A DNA stretch of 25,286 nucleotides, from assembly GCA_963977065.1 (NCBI GenBank), contig CAXBNF010000032.1, positions 1 through 25,286 on the forward strand, written 5' to 3'. Made by a program: the position numbers and the translations under genes. Positions 22,171-25,286 of the stretch are shown here, in pieces. A model generated the notes under the pieces. That model saw only the letters and a list, made by a program, of their open reading frames with translations. It had not been told where the DNA came from and ran no database searches. How positions within the stretch are numbered: the first letter of the stretch is position 1; each line of letters starts with the position of its first letter. The stretch comes from Planktosalinus sp963977065 (lineage in GTDB: Bacteria; Bacteroidota; Bacteroidia; Flavobacteriales; Flavobacteriaceae).

Positions 22171-22728
22171 TTATTTACTTTTTTTGGGAGCAAGAAACAT
22201 AATCATTCTTTTCCCTTCAAGTTTAGGTAATTGTTCCACTTTTGCAAGGTCTTCAAGATCTTGCGCTAAACGCAATAAAAGTATTTCACCTTGATCTTTA
22301 AATATGATAGAACGACCTTTAAAAAACACAAAGGCTTTTACTTTGGCTCCGTCTTTTAGGAATTTTTCAGCATTACGCTTTTTAAATTCATAATCGTGGT
22401 CATCGGTCTGTGGACCAAATCTCAACTCTTTTATAACAACTTTAGAGGCTTTTGCTTTAAGTGCTTTCTCCCTTTTCTTTTGCTCATACATGAATTTTGA
22501 ATATTCCATGATTTTACAAACTGGAGGGTTTGCATTGGGTGAAATCTCAACAAGATCTAGGCCTTGTTCTTCGGCCATTTCTAAAGCTTTCTTAGTGGGA
22601 TAAACGCCCACCTCTACATTGTCGCCCACAAGGCGCACTTCCTCAGCTCGAATTCTTCGATTAATGTTATGCTGGTCTTCTTTAATTACACGAGCAGCAC
22701 CTCTACTTCTTTTTCTTCTAATTGCTAT
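22171..22728 (-). CDS. infC: Translation initiation factor IF-3 with a non-canonical start codon
   Basis: The conserved protein reads (M)AIRRKRSRGAARVIKEDQ, then HNINRRIRAEEVRLVGDNVE, then EISPNANPPVCKIMEY and a C-terminal domain ending APKKSK, about 185 residues. IF-3 keeps subunits apart and checks the start codon-fMet pairing. The coding frame continues upstream of the GTG at 22636-22638 through 30 more codons of clear IF-3 N-terminal sequence to an in-frame TAA at 22732-22734. Between that stop and the conserved start there is no ATG, GTG or TTG. The best fit to M-A-I-R is ATA at 22726-22728, with ATT at 22720-22722 as the alternative. Rare starts for infC are known in other bacteria (AUU in E. 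coli) and permit IF-3 autoregulation. Confidence 0.88.
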   Translation of the reverse strand: MAIRRKRSRGAARVIKEDQHNINRRIRAEEVRLVGDNVEVGVYPTKKALEMAEEQGLDLVEISPNANPPVCKIMEYSKFMYEQKKREKALKAKASKVVIKELRFGPQTDDHDYEFKKRNAEKFLKDGAKVKAFVFFKGRSIIFKDQGEILLLRLAQDLEDLAKVEQLPKLEGKRMIMFLAPKKSK

Positions 22729-22744
22729 AACTTAAATTTTTTAG

Positions 22745-24691
22745 TTAAACGTTAAACTCTAATATATTACTATTTATGTCTTTTTTTATCAATTCTATGA
22801 ACTCTGGTAGGGTCATTATGCCTAAATCACCCTCTCCATGCTTTCGCACAGAAACCGTGTTATCTAGAGCTTCTTGCTCACCTACAATTAGCATATACGG
22901 GACTTTGCCGGTTTCAGCATCTCGTATTTTCTTTCCAATTGTCTCACTCCTGTTGTCAGCGAGGGCGCGAATTTCGTCATTTTCCAGCAAATTTAAAACT
23001 TTTTTACTGTATTTCTCAAATTTCTCACTTAAAGAAAGAATGCTAACCTGTTCAGGCATCAACCAAAGTGGAAAGTTTCCTCCGGTGTGCTCCAGTAAAA
23101 TGGCAATAAAACGCTCCATACTTCCAAAAGGAGCTCTGTGAATCATTACAGGTCTGTGAGATTCATTGTCACCACCTTTGTATGTGAGATCAAAACGCTC
23201 CGGCAAATTATAATCCACCTGAATAGTTCCTAATTGCCAGCTTCTTCCCAGGGCGTCCTTAACCATAAAATCGAGTTTTGGACCATAAAAAGCAGCCTCT
23301 CCTTTTTCAATCACATAGTCAAGGCCTTTTTCATTGGCCGCATTGATGATGGCTTGTTCTGCTTTTTCCCAATTTTCATCTGAGCCAATATATTTTTCAG
23401 CTTTTTCTTTATCTCTTATTGAAACTTGTGCAGTAAAGTTTTCAAAACCTAAAGACCCAAAAACATATAGTACCAAATCAATCACCTTTTTGAATTCATC
23501 GTCCAATTGATCGTTTGTGCAAAATATATGTGCGTCATCTTGAGTAAACCCTCGCACCCTTGTTAAACCGTGCAACTCACCACTTTGTTCATAGCGGTAA
23601 ACAGTTCCAAATTCAGCAAATCGTTTAGGAAGATCTTTATAAGACCAGGGTTTTGAATTGTATATTTCGCAGTGATGCGGACAATTCATAGGTTTGAGTA
23701 AAAATTCTTCTCCTTCATTTGGCGTAAGGATGGGTTGAAAACTGTCTTCGCCATATTTGGCATAATGGCCTGAAGTGACATACAATTCTTTTTGGCCAAT
23801 GTGTGGTGTTACCACCATTTCATATCCTGCTTTCTTTTGAGCAGCTTTCAGGAAGTTTTCAAGTCTTTCGCGCAAAGCGGCTCCTTTTGGCAACCACAAA
23901 GGAAGCCCCTGACCCACCTTTTTTGAAAAAGTAAAAAGCTCCAGCTCTTTACCTAGTTTTCTATGGTCTCTTTTTTTAGCCTCCTCCAGTAGGTGTAAGT
24001 ATTCAGTAAGGTCTTTTTGTTTTGGAAATGAAACACCATAAATACGTGTCAATTGCTTATTCTTCTCATCACCTCTCCAGTAGGCCCCTGCTACATTTAA
24101 TAGTTTTACTGCTTTAATAATGCCCGTATTTGGAATATGCCCACCTCGGCATAAATCAGTAAAATCAGCGTGGTCACAAAAGGTGATAGTTCCGTCCTCA
24201 AGATTTTCAATCAATTCGACTTTATATTCGTTTCCTTGTTTTTTATAGTAATTCAATGCTTCTTCTTTTGAGGCATCACGCATAGAGAATTCAAACTTTT
24301 CTCTTGCTAAGGCTAGCATTTTATCTTCAACCGCTTTCAATTCTTTATCAGAAAATGAGTGGTCTCCAAAATCAACATCATAATAAAAGCCATTATCAAT
24401 AGCAGGACCAATCGTTAATTTGATTCCGGGATACAAGTCTTCAAGAGCTTGAGCTAAAACATGTGCAGATGAATGCCAGAAAGCTTTTTTTCCTTCCTTG
24501 TCGTTCCAGGTATATAAAACCAGGCTGCCATCTTGAGTCAATTCAGTTGTTGTTTCAACAATCTCATTATTGTAAGATGCCGAAATAACATTACGCGCTA
24601 AACCCTCGCTGATACTTTTAGCTACATCCATTGGAGTGCTCCCCCTTTCAAAGGATTTTTTAGTACCGTCAGGCAAAGTAATCTGAATCAT
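22745..24691 (-). CDS. thrS: Threonyl-tRNA synthetase
   Basis: This 648-residue class II synthetase charges tRNA-Thr. In order are a TGS domain (1-60), the editing domain with His 73, His 77, Cys 181 and His 185 (HSSAH and CRGGH), the catalytic core with zinc ligands Cys 337, His 388 and His 518, motif 2 around FTQDDAHIF and motif 3 in RAPFGSMERF, and a C-terminal anticodon-binding domain. Every residue of the editing and zinc sites is kept, so mis-charged Ser should be removed. It is the first gene of the operon; infC starts 16 nt after its stop. Its promoter lies about 27 nt upstream of the start, so the leader is too short for an E. coli-style operator. Confidence 0.98.
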   Translation of the reverse strand: MIQITLPDGTKKSFERGSTPMDVAKSISEGLARNVISASYNNEIVETTTELTQDGSLVLYTWNDKEGKKAFWHSSAHVLAQALEDLYPGIKLTIGPAIDNGFYYDVDFGDHSFSDKELKAVEDKMLALAREKFEFSMRDASKEEALNYYKKQGNEYKVELIENLEDGTITFCDHADFTDLCRGGHIPNTGIIKAVKLLNVAGAYWRGDEKNKQLTRIYGVSFPKQKDLTEYLHLLEEAKKRDHRKLGKELELFTFSKKVGQGLPLWLPKGAALRERLENFLKAAQKKAGYEMVVTPHIGQKELYVTSGHYAKYGEDSFQPILTPNEGEEFLLKPMNCPHHCEIYNSKPWSYKDLPKRFAEFGTVYRYEQSGELHGLTRVRGFTQDDAHIFCTNDQLDDEFKKVIDLVLYVFGSLGFENFTAQVSIRDKEKAEKYIGSDENWEKAEQAIINAANEKGLDYVIEKGEAAFYGPKLDFMVKDALGRSWQLGTIQVDYNLPERFDLTYKGGDNESHRPVMIHRAPFGSMERFIAILLEHTGGNFPLWLMPEQVSILSLSEKFEKYSKKVLNLLENDEIRALADNRSETIGKKIRDAETGKVPYMLIVGEQEALDNTVSVRKHGEGDLGIMTLPEFIELIKKDINSNILEFNV

Positions 24692-24717
24692 ATATATAGG
24701 TATAAAATTTTAGGGCA

Positions 24718-24748
24718 CAAATATACTACCTCTTTATGTGCAAAACAA
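24718..24748 (-). promoter_or_regulatory. Promoter of the thrS operon
   Basis: On the minus strand TATATTTG (24725-24718) fits TAnnTTTG, with TTG at 24748-24746 twenty nt upstream. The start codon follows after 26 nt, giving a very short leader. Confidence 0.65.
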
Positions 24749-24981
24749 TACAGCTCCCTTATTATTTGTGCTTATATTTTGTGATAATCGCTGAACAGTT
24801 AATTACATTATTTATGAAATGAATTTTGTGAAGAGCGTTTTTTATATGCTAAAACAAAGATTATATGTTTTTGAAACGATTATTTTTTTATAAAAAGAAG
24901 TTAAATATCAACTAAATATATTTTATAAATAGAGGCATTACAGTTACTTATAAATTTATTTAAAAATATTTCAATAAAAAC

Positions 24982-25012
24982 CTTGTCAAAATGTAAAACA
25001 GTTATATATTTG
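24982..25012 (+). promoter_or_regulatory. Tandem promoter P1 of the probable rRNA operon
   Basis: CTTG at 24982-24985 and TATATTTG at 25005-25012 are separated by 19 nt. A long A/T-rich stretch upstream could serve as an UP-like element. Confidence 0.65.
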
Positions 25013-25119
25013 CAGCCGCTTTGAGAGGTAGTAAATTACTCATTGAAGTGGTAAAGTTCATAAGCATTTTTAGAAGCGAGTTGCGTTTAGATTTTTTTCA
25101 AAAAAAAATATAAATTATG

Positions 25120-25150
25120 CTTGTGGGAGTAAAAAATGATAGTATCTTTG
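25120..25150 (+). promoter_or_regulatory. Tandem promoter P2 of the probable rRNA operon
   Basis: CTTG at 25120-25123 and TATCTTTG at 25143-25150 are separated by 19 nt, exactly the spacing of P1, 138 nt downstream of it. A/T tracts precede it. Confidence 0.7.
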
Positions 25151-25286
25151 CACTCTCTTAAACAAGAAGCGCTTTACGGCGCAATTTTTTTGGAGAAAAA
25201 AGAAGAAAAATACGTCTTTATAAAATAAGACAAGTTCATTGATATATTGAATTGACAGCGTATTTTTTTTGATTGGAAACGGTCAG
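25151..25286 (+). other. Probable leader of a 16S rRNA gene beyond the window edge
   Basis: Downstream of two strong promoters no open frame begins. The sequence contains AAGTTCATTGATATATTGAA and TTGACAGCG (25231-25259), which resemble conserved leader sequence before 16S rRNA in flavobacteria. The 16S gene itself (AGAGTTTGATCCTGGCTCAG) is not reached. The remainder of 24749-25119 is A/T-rich and holds only the promoters. Confidence 0.55.

Noticed and set aside
25169..25190. GCGC-TTTACG-GCGC followed by T-run as a terminator in the rRNA leader
   Set aside because: A 4-bp stem is too weak, and termination just after a strong rRNA promoter makes little sense.

Overview
The window looks like a chromosome segment from a marine or environmental Flavobacteriaceae-type Bacteroidota. 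The evidence is a low G+C background, promoters of the TAnnTTTG (-7) type instead of sigma-70 boxes, start sites mostly without Shine-Dalgarno sequences, DUF4252 proteins, and a thrS-infC-rpmI-rplT operon next to what appears to be an rRNA operon leader. The species cannot be named from the sequence alone.

Layout. (1) 75-2854, minus strand: a two-gene SIR2 + HerA anti-phage module of the Nezha type. It is AT-rich and bracketed by a short inverted near-repeat, which suggests a cassette-like insertion. (2) 2855-3524: non-coding and repeat-rich, with a palindrome cluster, a hairpin and a ten-unit 10-bp tandem repeat. (3) 3525-9960: a vitamin B12 uptake locus. On the minus strand are a lipoprotein binding protein, a FecCD permease and an ATPase (btuF-btuC-btuD-like). 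Divergent on the plus strand is a BtuB-like TonB receptor behind a cobalamin riboswitch. A higBA toxin-antitoxin pair sits between the two halves. Intergenic repeats lie inside this locus, and one appears to have enlarged the P6 arm of the riboswitch. (4) 10089-17663: mostly plus-strand envelope, ion and stress genes: a YihY/BrkB membrane protein, an MscS channel, a PfpI/DJ-1 protein, an NTF2-like protein (minus strand), a P2A Ca2+-ATPase and a Na/Pi cotransporter. (5) 17655-21295: an S41 protease lipoprotein on the minus strand, then on the plus strand an ECF sigma factor, a probable anti-sigma protein and two DUF4252 envelope proteins, with an ECF-type promoter in front of the sigma gene. 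(6) 21390-24691, minus strand: rplT, rpmI, infC and thrS, where infC lacks any usable ATG/GTG/TTG at its conserved N-terminus. (7) 24692-25286: the thrS promoter and, divergent from it, two tandem promoters with identical spacing feeding what is probably the 16S rRNA leader.

How the genes work together. The B12 genes form one import route: receptor, periplasmic lipoprotein, permease and ATPase. Only the receptor has a visible riboswitch. The sigma, anti-sigma and DUF4252 genes form an envelope-signalling unit. The last operon is translation housekeeping. The most unusual points are the boundary repeats of the SIR2-HerA module, the enlarged riboswitch arm, the covarying hairpin repeats in the B12 operon and the non-canonical infC start.
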